A stretch of 64,000 bases of DNA from Mesaphorura yosii (taxonomy: Eukaryota; Arthropoda; Collembola; Poduromorpha; Tullbergiidae). The translations under genes were made by a program, and so were the position numbers. The notes under the pieces were generated by a model. The model had not been told where the DNA came from. It made no database searches and saw only the letters and a list, made by a program, of their open reading frames with translations. Shown in pieces: positions 36,641 through 48,125 of this stretch. The stretch lies in assembly GCA_009869945.1 (NCBI GenBank), contig WIXG01000106.1, positions 156,429 to 220,428 on the forward strand, given 5' to 3'. Position 1 is the first letter of the stretch; each line of letters opens with the position of its first letter.

Positions 36641-37785
36641 GGCTGTATAGATAAATTGTTCAGACGTTCAGCTTAATGAATGGATCGGGTCCACACGCAC
36701 ATGCTGCACTTACACGGCTGCATTGTTAAGTTCTCCATAATAAACTTGTTCCTTTTCTATATTCACTGCAACAGGCGCAGGCGGCCTGACAATTGCACCA
36801 GACTTTCAGCTAGAATGAGAAAACATTCTGTGCTCAAGGTTGACTAATTTCAATTTTAAATCACATAATGACTCCAATCACGCCTTCGGCGTTGGTATCC
36901 GCACTGTAACTCTGCGGAGCACACGCGCACGCAGGCATGTGAGGCACGGACGAAAAATGCGTAACGTGTAGATGTTCTCAATTTGTCAAGCTCCACCGGC
37001 CATGCAGCACACTGAATAAATACGACAAGCAGCACAGGTAATATGTAAGGGATGTCGTAATCTAATGACACGGGATGCGAGACTCTGAAACGATTAATGT
37101 ATAAATATTCATGAGGTAATGGTAGTTGGTAAGCAGCAGCAACAGCAGCGGCACTTATAACGCAAATATTTACATTCTTGTTCGCTTGCTGGTGTGAAAA
37201 ATCAGTGCTGTTATCGTATTTCTCAATAATATTTAAAATGAACTGACAGCAAAAGAGAACTGATACTAAACAGTCCGATTCTGATTCACTGCAAAAATTG
37301 TGCTAGACTCATGAGACACTTTCCATATTGTACGATTCGGAGCACCGCTCGAAATTTCTCTTGATATTTGGGTCTGGCATTGCTATTGTTTTTGCAACAT
37401 TTGTTTTGACTAATGTATCAAGATTCACAAACCTCTCGGACTGAAATACACTGTGAATGTGGTCTGTGTTGTGTTTGATCCAACTCCTAGGAAACATTAT
37501 CCACTGGTCGCCTCAATAAAATGTCTTGCATTTCGGGTTATTCACTTGTTGCAAAGCAAAAGTTGGCATGCATGCAAATATGTTTTCCACATTCGCTACG
37601 GTACACTCGTGGAATGGTTTGGTTGCTTGTATACCTAACGCGTTATTTTTGAACAATTTCTAAGAATGAAGGATATACCTTCGATGGATTAATGGCTCCT
37701 TGCAAAAATCAAATGCTTGTTTATTGAACTTATTTTCTGACAACAGATTTAGGGCAATTGTAACAACAGTTAAAAGTTGACTTGT
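36641..37785. other. Intergenic region between AIMP1 and TRPA genes
   Basis: Both neighbours are on the minus strand, so this holds the AIMP1 3' UTR and the TRPA promoter and possible leader exon. No coding exon is supported. Confidence 0.6.
37720..37725 (-). terminator. Polyadenylation signal of AIMP1
   Basis: AATAAA on the minus strand, about 60 bases after the stop codon, in a normal position for a short 3' UTR. Confidence 0.6.
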
Positions 37786-39032
37786 TTACTTAATGTTAAC
37801 ATTCGCCAAAGTGGCAGCTGTAACCACTCCCTTTCCTTTAATCGCAAAAGGAATTCCTTTGTAGGTGGCCACCTTGTTATCGTCTGTCTTCAAATCTGGA
37901 GCCACGGTCTCGAAAATTTTCTTCTTTGGATTCAGTACCGCGTCGGGATTTCTCACGAACCCTTCAAAGTCCACCAAATCTCCTGGCATGACACCCGCTG
38001 GTGGAATCAGTATCTCCACCTTTTCCGGTGTGCTGGCACACATAACCATTGCTTCCGATGTTACGCCACGCATCTTGGCAGGTTTCAAATTACATAGCAG
38101 AACAACCATTCGGTCCTGCATTTCTTCAATTGGCACGTGTTTAACCTGAAAGCATAGTCAAACACACACAATAAGTGATAGAACTGAAGCTCTTCCGTTC
38201 TTTATCGAGTCCAACAAGTCCAAGTGTTAACACTTACCAGCCCACTGACAACAGTACGCGGATTTGCTTCTCCTACGTCAACCTTTTCCAAATAAAGTGA
38301 ATCCGCATCTGGATGCTTTTCAACTTGGACAATTTTCCCAACACGAAAGTCCAGTCGGCTCACATCAACAGCCTCGTCTCCGCCTTGCTGCGACTGGTTG
38401 TTTGTAGCCTTGGGAGGCTGCTCCTTTGGCGCCTTCGGTTTCGCTTCTTTAGCTTTACCGGATTCGGCCTTGGGTACATTAGAGTTGGATTCATCCTTCT
38501 TTGCCTCTGTACTCTTGGTATCGCTCGCTTTTGCACCATCCGCTTGAGACTTCGTGGAACCTTGCGTGTCAGCTGCAGTTGTAATATTAGCCTCAGGTGG
38601 CTGAACAAACCAAAACAGAAAATTTTATTGCGACACATTTATCTCAGTCTTGAAGCCAATATGACAATGAAAATTCATTCATCTTTTACCTTTGTAAATG
38701 AATGCCGAACAAACTTCTTCCCGTTTCGTATTTGCCGAATGGTCAGCAATTCCTTCCATTTCTCAATTTCTTCCACCAACCTTTGGCACTCTTCGTCCAT
38801 AACACCACTGCCGTCCCCTCCAGCCTGAACAGACGCGCCTTGGTTGCTTCGCATGTAAGCAATGTCAGTCAACTGCAGTAAATAAGATATGTGTGAGGAC
38901 ATTTGAATTAGATAATGGGACACGGTATTATTAGGATCTGTTTAGCGAACCTACCTTTTGATTGATGTCGTTCAGAAGGTATTCGGTCTTCTTGAAATTA
39001 TGCTCAACGTGGTCCAGAAATGATCCTGACAT
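37786..39032 (-). CDS. AIMP1: Aminoacyl-tRNA synthetase complex protein AIMP1 (p43)
   Basis: Four exons on the minus strand, 327 residues: 39032-38955, 38872-38690, 38600-38238, 38145-37786, all phase 0. The N-terminal quarter is helical and coiled-coil-like, the part that in mammals binds arginyl-tRNA synthetase and other complex members. A Lys/Ala/Pro/Ser-rich linker follows. The C-terminal half is a tRNA-binding OB fold of the EMAP-II type: [20 protein letters not shown], then [32 protein letters not shown] and the EMAP-II-specific tail with [19 protein letters not shown]1 is a scaffold of the multi-synthetase complex and presents tRNA to it. Start codon: first ATG of the frame. Four equal-phase exons suggest modular structure. 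Confidence 0.95.
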
Positions 39033-39931
39033 ATTTAAGAGAACGGTAGAAATGCAATTATTCCAGCTGGTGCAATTAGATAGGACTTTAGAACGAAAGA
39101 AACTGTAAACCAGTAAGGGTGGATTTTTATACATGCGCGTCAAATTCGCAGGAATCCGCAAGTGGGCTTTTAGTGTAAGGAACCACCCTCCAAACCACCG
39201 GAAGTCTGTCAATTCTAATTACGAATGAGTGCAGCGTGTCTTCAGAAATGTTGAGCACGATGACAGATTTATGCGATGCCGGTTGTGTCTGGTTGGTCAG
39301 AACTGCTATAATGAGTGCACAGTATCGAACATGTGATTGGATTTGAGAATTGTTTACAAAAATGCGGAGATGAGCAAAAGCACATACTTTGACATTCGTA
39401 AAAAGAACGAATTCGTTCAAGTGACAGTGGCGCAGTACCCTACGAATTAGATTTAATTGAATTGCTAATTATTGACGTTTGTGAATTAAGCGAGTAGAGC
39501 GACAAGGCCGCATCATACGATTCTATTTTAAGCAGAACCGATCTGAGAATTGCCTTCAAAAATCGCAAAACGTTTACGTGATGAAAGATGAAAGACGTGC
39601 GATGAGTCAGGTTGTTGAAGTGTGAGTCATTCTTATCACTACGAGTGAATCTGCAAGTTAAGTTAGTTGAAGTCTAGCTGCAGTAGAACACGTACGGTCG
39701 AATAATTTTGTTCAAGTGAATAGTTGATCCTCATTCATACCTTTTGAACAAAATTGAATTGGAACCAATTGAAGTTATTAAACACTAACCTAACCTAACT
39801 TTTACAATACTTACGACGAAGACAAACGAAAGAGTAAGTGCAAAATCTAATGATGCAAGCAAATATTGAAATTAAAATGTAATACTACTACGACACTGAC
39901 GTATACGGTTAATCCCTCAGGAATTTCCATC
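39033..39931. promoter_or_regulatory. Bidirectional promoter region between AIMP1 and the VWA5A-like gene
   Basis: About 900 bases separate the two divergent start codons. A probable untranslated exon of the plus-strand gene ends at a GTAAGT donor at 39834, and the acceptor at 39919-39920 lies 11 bases before its ATG. Two CCTAA units stand at 39789-39798. No core promoter element is convincing. Confidence 0.45.
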
Positions 39932-42900
39932 ATGTTTGACAACAAGTTCGGGGTCCATTCAAATGTTGAATGTGGCTTGGCTTGTATCAAACGTTTTCCG
40001 GAGAACATTTGTCGCCCGGAGCGGGTTACACCGATTCCACTGATTGCTGTTGACGTTAAGGCTTCCGTTTTACATGCAGTCGCGGAAGTTGAGTTAACAC
40101 AAATTTACGTCAACAAGGAAGAGCAGCCCATTGAAGCGATTTACTATTTCCCTGTCGATTCAAATGGTGGTGTCACACATTTTCATGCCGAATTAGAAGG
40201 AAAGGTTATCAAGGTATGGAACTAATAGTTTGGATGTTTCTCTCTGAGGAGTCATAATTAAACTTTTCCTGCAATTTTAGGGTGTCGTCAAACCTCAGGA
40301 AGAAGCCAAGGCCCAATATGATAAGGCGGTTCAGGAAAAGAACTCTGCATTCTTAGTTGAATCTGACAAACCGGACATCTTTAAAGTAAAGGGCTCATTA
40401 AAACTCAAACTGACAGCTCTTGAGATCCATGCCATATGCATTATATGTGATTTTCAGGTTCGGATTGGATACTTGAAACCAGGGAGCCAAGTCAAAATTG
40501 TAATCGGTTACGTGACTGAAGTCAAGAATGAGAAGGGCTCGAATGCACTTAGATTTTTCATCCCCACCACTGTATCGCCGCGTTACATTCCAGACATCGA
40601 CATAGACGAGAAATCAATGGATTTAAGGAACATGACATTCGCGACGTAAGGACGTTTTAGCTTTGTCTGAAAAGTCTGAATAATACCTGCTCCGCACACC
40701 GCACGTATAGAAAATGTTTTTAAACAGCACTACACCCGCTCCATTGACCATCAACGTGAATGTAGCTATCCAAGGAGGCTTTAAATCAGTTGAAAGTTCA
40801 TCACATGGTGTCAGCGTTTCCCAAGAGCCAATTCCGGGAAAGGAAACATGGACTCGGGCTGTTGTCAACCTTACAGGCAAAACAACTGATATGGATCGAG
40901 ATTTTGTGCTTAATATTGTTCCGAAAGAAGTACATGCTCCACATTTGTATAAGGAGGTAGGAGACGTTTCCAAATAATAAGATTTATGAAATTAATATCA
41001 CACTATTTGCGTGTGTTCTAATTGTAAGACTTTAGACAACTCGACAGTAATCTTGGCACATCTTATCCCGAGCTTTAATTTGGACGAACAAAAAGTTGAA
41101 CTGGTATTCGTACTGGACAGATCAGGGTCAATGCAAGGACAAAGTATAGCATTGGCCAAAAAGGCATTACAGGTACATTTTTCAAAGATAAGTTCAACTC
41201 AAGTTTTAACTTATGAGCATAATGTATTCAAATGCTCTCAGCTTTTCCTGCACTCTCTACCCGTGGATTGTTACTTCAATGTGGTTGGATTCGGAAGCTC
41301 GTTTCAATTCCTGTTTCCCCAAAGTGTTAAATATGATGACGGAAACCTTAAGAAGGCCCTGGCTTTATCCGAGAGTACGTTTTATCGGCTTTTCTACAAC
41401 TTTTAACTTGTAGACATTATTTTAACAATTTTTCTTGAACTGGAACAGAGCTGGACGCTGATCTGGGAGGTACCGAAATTTTGTCACCATTAAAGGAAGT
41501 TTTCAAATGCAATACTATTGACGGCTACCTTCGTCAAGTGTTTGTCATTACGGACGGAGAAGTGAGTCGCGGGAGCTTCGAATTAGGAGAAAATGAGTAT
41601 CACATTTTAATTATTAAAATTTCAGGTGTCCAACACGGAACAAGTTATTGGATTCATCAGCGCCAATGCCCATATTAGCAGAGTTTTTGCCCTCGGAATT
41701 GGTGATGGAGCATCGCATGAGCTTGTGGAAGGGGTGGCTTCAGCGGGCGGTGGCACGGCTGCTTTCGCAACCTACAAAGAAAGTATTGACGCAAAAGTTC
41801 TTCATCAACTGAAAAATGCAATTCAGCCCTCACTAACAAGTACGACAATCAGTTAGCTTGCTCGCATTTGTTACAGTTAGGACGAAATATTTTAACAAGT
41901 TGAATTGAATTCAGATGTCAGTATTACATGGGAAGGCTTGCCTTCACCAGTCGCTGCACCGCCTGTGGAAATCAACAAGGAAAAAACGCTGCTGGGATAT
42001 GGCATGCCGGTTAATGCTTCAGTGTCACCCGACACTGTGGTTGCAAGCCCGATCCAAGTGCCAGAAAAGATTTCACCAGTGTTTGATGGGTCACAACTAC
42101 TCGTTTTTGGAGTTTTCTCATCCAGTATTCCCACTGGAGTTAAAATCACAGCAGAATCACCGGATGGACCTCTGTCATTGAACATAAAATTGGAGGTAAG
42201 TTCTAGCCTTGGACTAACCTGCTCGAATGTAAGAACGTGTGCTACATGCTAAAAGTGTAAATCCTTACTTCTCATAAAGGAAGGAGAGGGCGAGGCGGAG
42301 TTAGGCAAGACCGGGATGCTTCACTCTTTGGCTGCAATCAAAACAATTAGTGATCTTCAGTTGAAAATATTGAGAACTAGTTACAATGAGCTACTCGGAG
42401 GCAACCAAGCTGAGAAAGACACTGTTAAAGCCTTGAAAGATCAGATTATCAATACATCATGCAAATATGGCAAGTTACATTTTTCACAAGCTGCGGTAGC
42501 AGCCGACGGTAATTTTATTGTACTGTATTCGGTTTCAGGTGTTGCGTCCAAATATACTTCCTTTGTGGCTGTGGATTCGAACAGTCAAGCAACAGACGAA
42601 AACTGGGTTATGCAAACCCGATACGTCCCTTCGCAGTTATCACATGGATGGCATGGAGGCTACACCCCCTTCAGAATGACTAGGGCACCAATGAGTTCAC
42701 TCGGCCTGGCAAGCACGCTGCAGTGTTACGATAGCACGAGGTTTAGGACAAAGGCAATACTTGGCGGTGTTAGCGAAGTCAATCTGTGCGGTAAAAGTAA
42801 GAAGATCCACAGGCTTCTGAAGCAGAGTGTCCCTCATAGCGCCAATGCTGATGGAAGTACCAAACATCATCTTGGTCACATTGGAGGAGGCCGAGCAGGT

Positions 42901-43533
42901 TGGTTGACATCTTTCAAGCAAGTGATACTTTACTTTATTGTTCTTGTATTGGACTTGTTCCATGATTTCTTGGACAAAATAACAATACACTCTCCTATCA
43001 GGTATGGGCGCTACTGCCACTGCTGCAGTGCAGTACTGTATGGGTGGTGGCGTCCCCGCCTCGATGGATATGGAGGAAGAGGCATTTGAAGAGTATAAAC
43101 CCGCAGACGTTGAAAAAGAAGTTAAACTGACGGAGGAAGATCGAATGCATTTTCTCGTCAAGGCTCAGTCCTTCGACGGATCGTTTAGACTCGACCAGAA
43201 CTTCTGCTCCGTGATTCGTGTGAACTTGGATACTTTGAAAGGCCGTAAGTCATTGCCCAATCTTCATTTTATCACATGTAGTCTAATTATTCGGATGCAT
43301 GGAAATAAGCACACGCTCCGCAACCAATAATTCCAGATGCCCAGTCAAATGGATGGAAGGAGACTTCTTACGCCACCGCTGTTGCACTGTGCTATTTTGC
43401 CGAGAAGTTTGCCGCTTTGAAAGATTCCTGGGAACTGGTTGCATTGAAGGCAGGAAAGTGGCTTCAGAAGAACGATGAACCTACCATGGATGCCATGATC
43501 GCTTCGGCGACACAATACATTCAGTCATTGTAA
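39932..43533 (+). CDS. VIT and VWA domain protein (VWA5A-like)
   Basis: Twelve exons, about 879 residues: 39932-40213, 40281-40385, 40458-40645, 40728-40956, 41029-41172, 41242-41374, 41449-41561, 41626-41839, 41915-42195, 42280-42790, 43002-43244, 43337-43533. A VIT domain (CKxxxPIEAIYYFPVD-like; here EQPIEAIYYFPVD, then QEEAKAQYDKAV) is followed by a von Willebrand A domain with an intact metal-ion-dependent adhesion site: DRSGSM near residue 298, LGGTEIL, and VITDGEV. The end (GWKETSYATAVAL and WELVALKAGKWL) is the conserved C-terminal helical block of VWA5A proteins. VIT/VWA proteins of this type are cytoplasmic with poorly known roles. The donor at 42790 could be replaced by one at 42899 in the same phase. 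The acceptor at 40728 was chosen because the one at 40711 breaks the frame. Confidence 0.9.
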
Positions 43534-44774
43534 ATTTAATTCAAGACAGAATTCGAATTGCCTTGCGATTTGTGAAGTCATACTGTGTTAATGCTTAGCT
43601 TTAATGCATCAATATTAACTGTCCAGTGTGCCAAAATTAAGGCGAATTAATAAATTAAGCTACGGCAATTCGCCCACGTGTCTAAGGACATTGTGATTGC
43701 TAAAATGCTGCTGATGCTGATTATACATGGAAGAGCTTCTCTTGATTTTAATCTTTAAGACTGCATTTGGGGTCAATTGCGATGAACGATGACCACGACA
43801 TGTCACACAGCGTGTTTAATTCAAGTCTAACGAGGTCAACGTAATTCGAGTTCAATGGTCGCGGCGAGCGCTAATTTCTGGCAGGAATTAAATACTGGGA
43901 GTTTTTGCTACTCTTTCGGCAATAAAACACACGCGTTAGTTGGAATCAGACGATCATCGATTGAAACAACCGGCAGCCGACATGCATAGTCATTGCATAT
44001 TGCATTGCATTTGTAACACGTACGGCGGCTTATCTAAATTCTAGAATCAGTCTCAGCCTTCGCTTTGCTGTGAAATTTTGAGAGGTACGGGTCCGTTGTA
44101 CCTAAAGCCATGTTCCTTTGTTCCTCTTAAAAATAAGAATTTGCAAACGCAAGCAAAAATCTTCGCTATCGACACCATAAAATAAACAACCCGTCCAAAC
44201 CGTGTGATCGCGATATTTTATGGTCCATTGTGATTAGAACTGACTTTTAACCTACTGCCTGCTGCCTCTGTCATTCAGCGGCTTCAGTCGAGCTTCGTCT
44301 GTTTTAGTCGCGGTCTTGAATTTCTTCAGTGTACAGGACACTCCGACGTCGCCACCACCGAGGAAGAGAAGAGAATCAGGCAAAAAGGTAGTTGGAAAGA
44401 ACCTGCCAGTATTGCGAATTTCTCAACCTGCCCATTCTTCACAAGTGTCCAACCTTCCAACAGGTCTCATGTTTCTTTTGCGCGATAACTTACGGCGTCC
44501 AATTTTTGTTGATCCACCTCCTATAATCATTACATTTTTATCACACTCGGAATCAGAATCCAACCGAAGACACTATCCACTGTCGACTCTCACTTTCCTA
44601 GAATCTCGTAACTTTTATTAATTCAAGTTACTTCCTCGTACGTAATCCTGACTTGCTGGCTAGCATTTGCATTGGAAAAAGATAGTGCATAGAGTTTACT
44701 TTTCCATTGTCCTTGCACGCTGTGAGCGAATTTAACACTTGAGTGTGCTTTTGTTCTAGAAGTTTATCACCACG
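43534..44774. other. Region between the VWA5A-like and chromodomain genes
   Basis: Contains the VWA5A-like 3' UTR and the upstream region of the chromodomain gene. An exon-like segment at 44337-44387 (acceptor and donor present, open in frame with the chromodomain exon) is described in findings. Otherwise no gene is seen. Confidence 0.55.
43649..43654 (+). terminator. Polyadenylation signal of the VWA5A-like gene
   Basis: AATAAA about 115 bases after the stop codon in AT-rich sequence. Confidence 0.5.
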
Positions 44775-45897
44775 ATGGCGTCGTCATCAAAAGTTTCTTC
44801 CGACTTTGTCGCATTGCCTGAAGACAAGCGGCTGTTTTATGTCGAGAAAGTGCTTGACAAGAAGATAATCGGCAATCAAAAATGGTACTTGATCAAATGG
44901 GTTGGATATCCAAGGTAAGACCTCAGAATCGGCAAGCGGTCTTCATCTCGTTCCTCTACGAAAATCTCTTCATTCATCCAGCAACGCTTAACAAATGTTC
45001 ACAGTGTGTACAACAGCTGGGAATCGTTGTCCAACCTGGAACCAGGGCATGAAAATGTGGCGTTAATTGATGGGAATGTGGTACGTGTGGACAATAAGAT
45101 GGCTCGGAAAGGCGTGAAAAGTGAGCGCACTCATATCCGACTGCAAATTTTAATTTTGAGACTGCGAGCATAACTGATCAAATGATAGAAGTTGTCTTTC
45201 TTAACTGGTATGTAGGACTGGAATTAAGAGTCAAAATTCGACGAAAGAAGGAAAATTATAGCGTAATTCTGAACGAGGTGGACGATGACAAGTTTGTCAA
45301 GCCGTTGCCAGTGAAGAAGAGAAAGTACATCAACTCGGGCAATGTGAATGCGAATTATGTGAAGCAACATAAGCCCAGATTAAGTGCTCCAAGACCTCCG
45401 TTGGCTACAAAACCAGCTCCAGCTTCTGATTTGTTGAATTTTAGCAATGATGACAGCAGCACCCAAACGGTAATGTTATGTCTTCTGTGTAGTGTTAAGT
45501 TCAGATGTTGTGAAAGTCAGCCTACGGCTTATGATACGGAATACGGAATACTTCGTTTAATGAAGCTCCCTTAAGAGGCATCGATGGTTGACTAAAATAC
45601 TTCTAGAGCTCAAATTAGTGTAGCAGTAGTCTGAACCCTCTTCCTGATATCCTCATTTGTCCTTAAATTCTGTAAAAGGCCTCGAGTGTTTCTGACGAAG
45701 TTGACGACGACGAAATTGGTGCTGTGCGAATTTCCGCAAGAAGTCTCCTCGACGAAGGCACGGACACGGACAAGAACGATGACTGCTTTATCACATTCCA
45801 CGCTGCTGACAGCACTGAGATGGACTCCGGATTTGGTCTTCCATATTTAAACACCGACTCCGGAGTGTTCCAGGATTTGATCCCAAATACTACGTGA
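44775..45897 (+). CDS. Chromodomain protein without a recognisable chromoshadow domain
   Basis: Four exons, 242 residues: 44775-44914, 45005-45120, 45216-45469, 45679-45897. The N-terminal chromodomain reads FYVEKVLDKKIIGNQKWYL, then IKWVGYP, a splice, and YNSWESLSNL. The aromatic-cage positions are filled (Tyr of YVEKV, Trp of IKWVGY; the usual Trp of TWEP is in SWES). Such domains bind methylated histone tails. After it come a basic stretch (RVKIRRKKENY, then PVKKRKY) that can serve as a nuclear signal, a Pro/Ala linker and an acidic, Ser/Asp-rich tail. No chromoshadow or SET domain is seen, so it is not a canonical HP1 or SUV39. The ATG at 44775 lies 15 bases after an acceptor, and an upstream coding exon is possible. 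I do not recognise an orthologue. Confidence 0.85.
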
Positions 45898-46958
45898 CAG
45901 ACTGCCATAGCTGACTGTTTCTGCAAACTATAGACTGAGACGTTAATTAATTTTGGAAGGAAAATTGTAGGAAATATGAAACGTGAAACTCTACGTTTAC
46001 TAAAGTTTTGAACTAGTGAAATAAACTTACCACACTGCTCAACGCCCCGTATTTGCAATCTTGTGTGTCTTTTAATTGATTTGCAGTTCAAGAACAGTAA
46101 AACAGTTTACTGTTTTACCCTTTGGCCAAGTCCGTCTTCCATGTATTTCTTATCGACTTCCAGAACATTTTAAAGCAGGGTGTCTGACAGTCTGACGCTG
46201 GCCAGTTGTATGGTCATCGTCGTGATTGGATGTATGGTGTTTGACGAAGTTTAACACACCCGAAAATCCCCTGACACTTGTTAAAACGTACCTTTTTCTA
46301 ATGAAGCTCAATTCTTGTAATAGTAAATGGCGCAAGAGTAGATGAAAGGCGGATCCGTTAATTCAATTTCAGTTGCAATTCTGAACAAGTTGAGATAATT
46401 GCCAGGGTACATGTCAACAGTTTAGCATTCATTTTCGCCGAAATCGGCGGTCATCTTCATTTCAACGCCACGACGGTGTGGTGACGTATTAGCAATTCAT
46501 AACTGTTGTTATCGCGGTTGTGACGCCAGGCATCCGGGCCGTGTTCAATGAGCGCTTCCACTCGACGCGATAGCATGATCCACGCTCCAACGAGTTTTGA
46601 AATCTCATCTGAAGGCGGAAGGTCCTCAAATGTCAAATGTCATTATCAGATAGCATAGGTTGAAGTGGTGGGCTCGATTGCTTTCGTATTGTCAGTTCAA
46701 TTCTTTAGCATGTAAAATGAATCCATAAAGTGGACGCTTGTGAGACTTGTGATACTAAAATCAAATCACTAGCATTCGATTCGATAGCATTCACTCACGC
46801 GGCGAGGAAGACTGACAACTGAATTTGGTGCTTTTCCAAATCAGGCCCAATGACGAATCCTGCTAGCCACAGTTGATTGTGACACGCCTGCCAAATCCAC
46901 GCAAGGCGATACACGATATAAACCACCACCAAAAGAACTAACATCAAGTTTTCTAAAA
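45898..46958. other. Region between the chromodomain and TMEM86 genes
   Basis: The 3' UTR of the chromodomain gene and the promoter side of TMEM86. Open frames on the minus strand are antisense shadows with no recognisable protein. Confidence 0.6.
46020..46025 (+). terminator. Polyadenylation signal of the chromodomain gene
   Basis: AATAAA about 120 bases beyond the stop codon. Confidence 0.55.
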
Positions 46959-48125
46959 ATGGTAAGATTCCGAAAATTTCTTCTGGCATCCAAATTGCAA
47001 GTGATATCGTCTCATTTGATACAGGGCCAAACTCTACATCACTTGATACCATTTGCGGCAAGCATCGGTGCATACTTTTGGGTATTCATTCCAATGGAGC
47101 ACCAGACCATTCTGGGAATGGTTTTAAAGTGCTGGCCAATTATCACGCTACAGTATTTCGTGTTCATGCAAGGCATTGGGCTGGACCATGGGTAAGATTG
47201 CATTTACCTGCTTTTGCACGATTGAGGCACTGATGACCTCACAAAATTTCGACTAAGAAGCATTTTGTGACAATAGGTCCATGTTTAAGACTAAAATATT
47301 CGCCGGGCTCATATTTTCCTGTTTGGGGGACGCGTTCCTAGACTTTCCGAACTATTTTCTACATGGAACAGCTTCGTTTGCTGTGGCACAGGTATTTGTA
47401 TTTGGCATCTTGGAGAACTTTAGCAAGCCAGTTCCTAATTCTGATTCTATGACTTGGTCATTGCCAAATCTGTCCATAATTTTCTAGCTTTGCTATATCT
47501 GGGCCTTGGGACTAAAGCCGTTGAATGCTGTGTCAGGTCTCACAGCATTTGCCGTCATGAGTTTACGTATGTAGCCCACCATCTCTCGCCGTGGCTTGAA
47601 TTGCAATTTCATTCTCGTAGAAATCGGTCTCTCTATTCCGTAGCGTTGTACTACATTATGCCAAATCTAATGAAAGAAGATATTGTGCTGATTGCCGTGC
47701 TGACACTCTACACACCTTTGCTCAAGACCATGGTGTGGCGATCAATTGCAAGGTTCCAATCTAGCGACGGTTCTGAGAGAGACTGGGGCAGAATATTCGG
47801 TTGTATTGGTGGGATTTCATTTGGAATCTCGGACGCAACATTGGCCATCAACAAATTCTACATTCCAGTTCCACACGCTCAGGCGAGTTTGAGTAGTTTT
47901 TCCTATCAGTCGTACCGTTTTTGAGAACCGTACCGCTTACTGGAAATTTTCCTTTACCAGGCAATTATCATGTTCACGTACTACTTTGCCCAACTTGGGA
48001 TTGCATTGTCCGTAATTCAACCGAGCGAAAGATCATTCAGAGCGCCAGTACCGGAAGGGAAACGTTCAGCAATAAGCAGCCCGAGAGAGAGGCAACAGAA
48101 GACAAGCGAAAAGAAAACCAGTTGA
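46959..48125 (+). CDS. TMEM86: Lysoplasmalogenase, TMEM86 (YhhN) family
   Basis: Six exons, 255 residues: 46959-46961, 47025-47191, 47277-47391, 47488-47566, 47644-47882, 47961-48125. An integral membrane enzyme of the ER or lysosome that cleaves the vinyl-ether bond of lysoplasmalogens. Family marks run in order: LIPFAASIGAYFWVF, VLKCWPIITLQYF, FAGLIFSCLGDAFLDF (the conserved G-D-A), FLHGTASFAVAQLCYIWALG, LLKTMVWRSIA, GISFGISDATLAINKF (S-D with Asn) and AIIMFTYYFAQLGIALS. About eight hydrophobic segments are visible. The tail is basic and Ser-rich. Two odd points: the ATG appears to form an exon alone, and the intron after 47882 starts with GC rather than GT; both are discussed in findings. 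Confidence 0.9.

Noticed and set aside
38313..38828. Plus-strand frame of 171 codons
   Set aside because: Antisense to two AIMP1 exons; the hydrophobic look comes from reverse reading of the Lys/Ala-rich linker.
40711..40727. Acceptor at 40710 for exon 4 of the VWA5A-like gene
   Set aside because: It leads to a stop in the required phase; the AG at 40726-40727 keeps the frame.
42697..43161. Minus-strand frame of 154 codons
   Set aside because: Antisense to VWA5A-like exons, no recognisable protein.
45610..46091. Minus-strand frames over the end of the chromodomain gene
   Set aside because: Antisense to the acidic last exon and 3' UTR; no domain.
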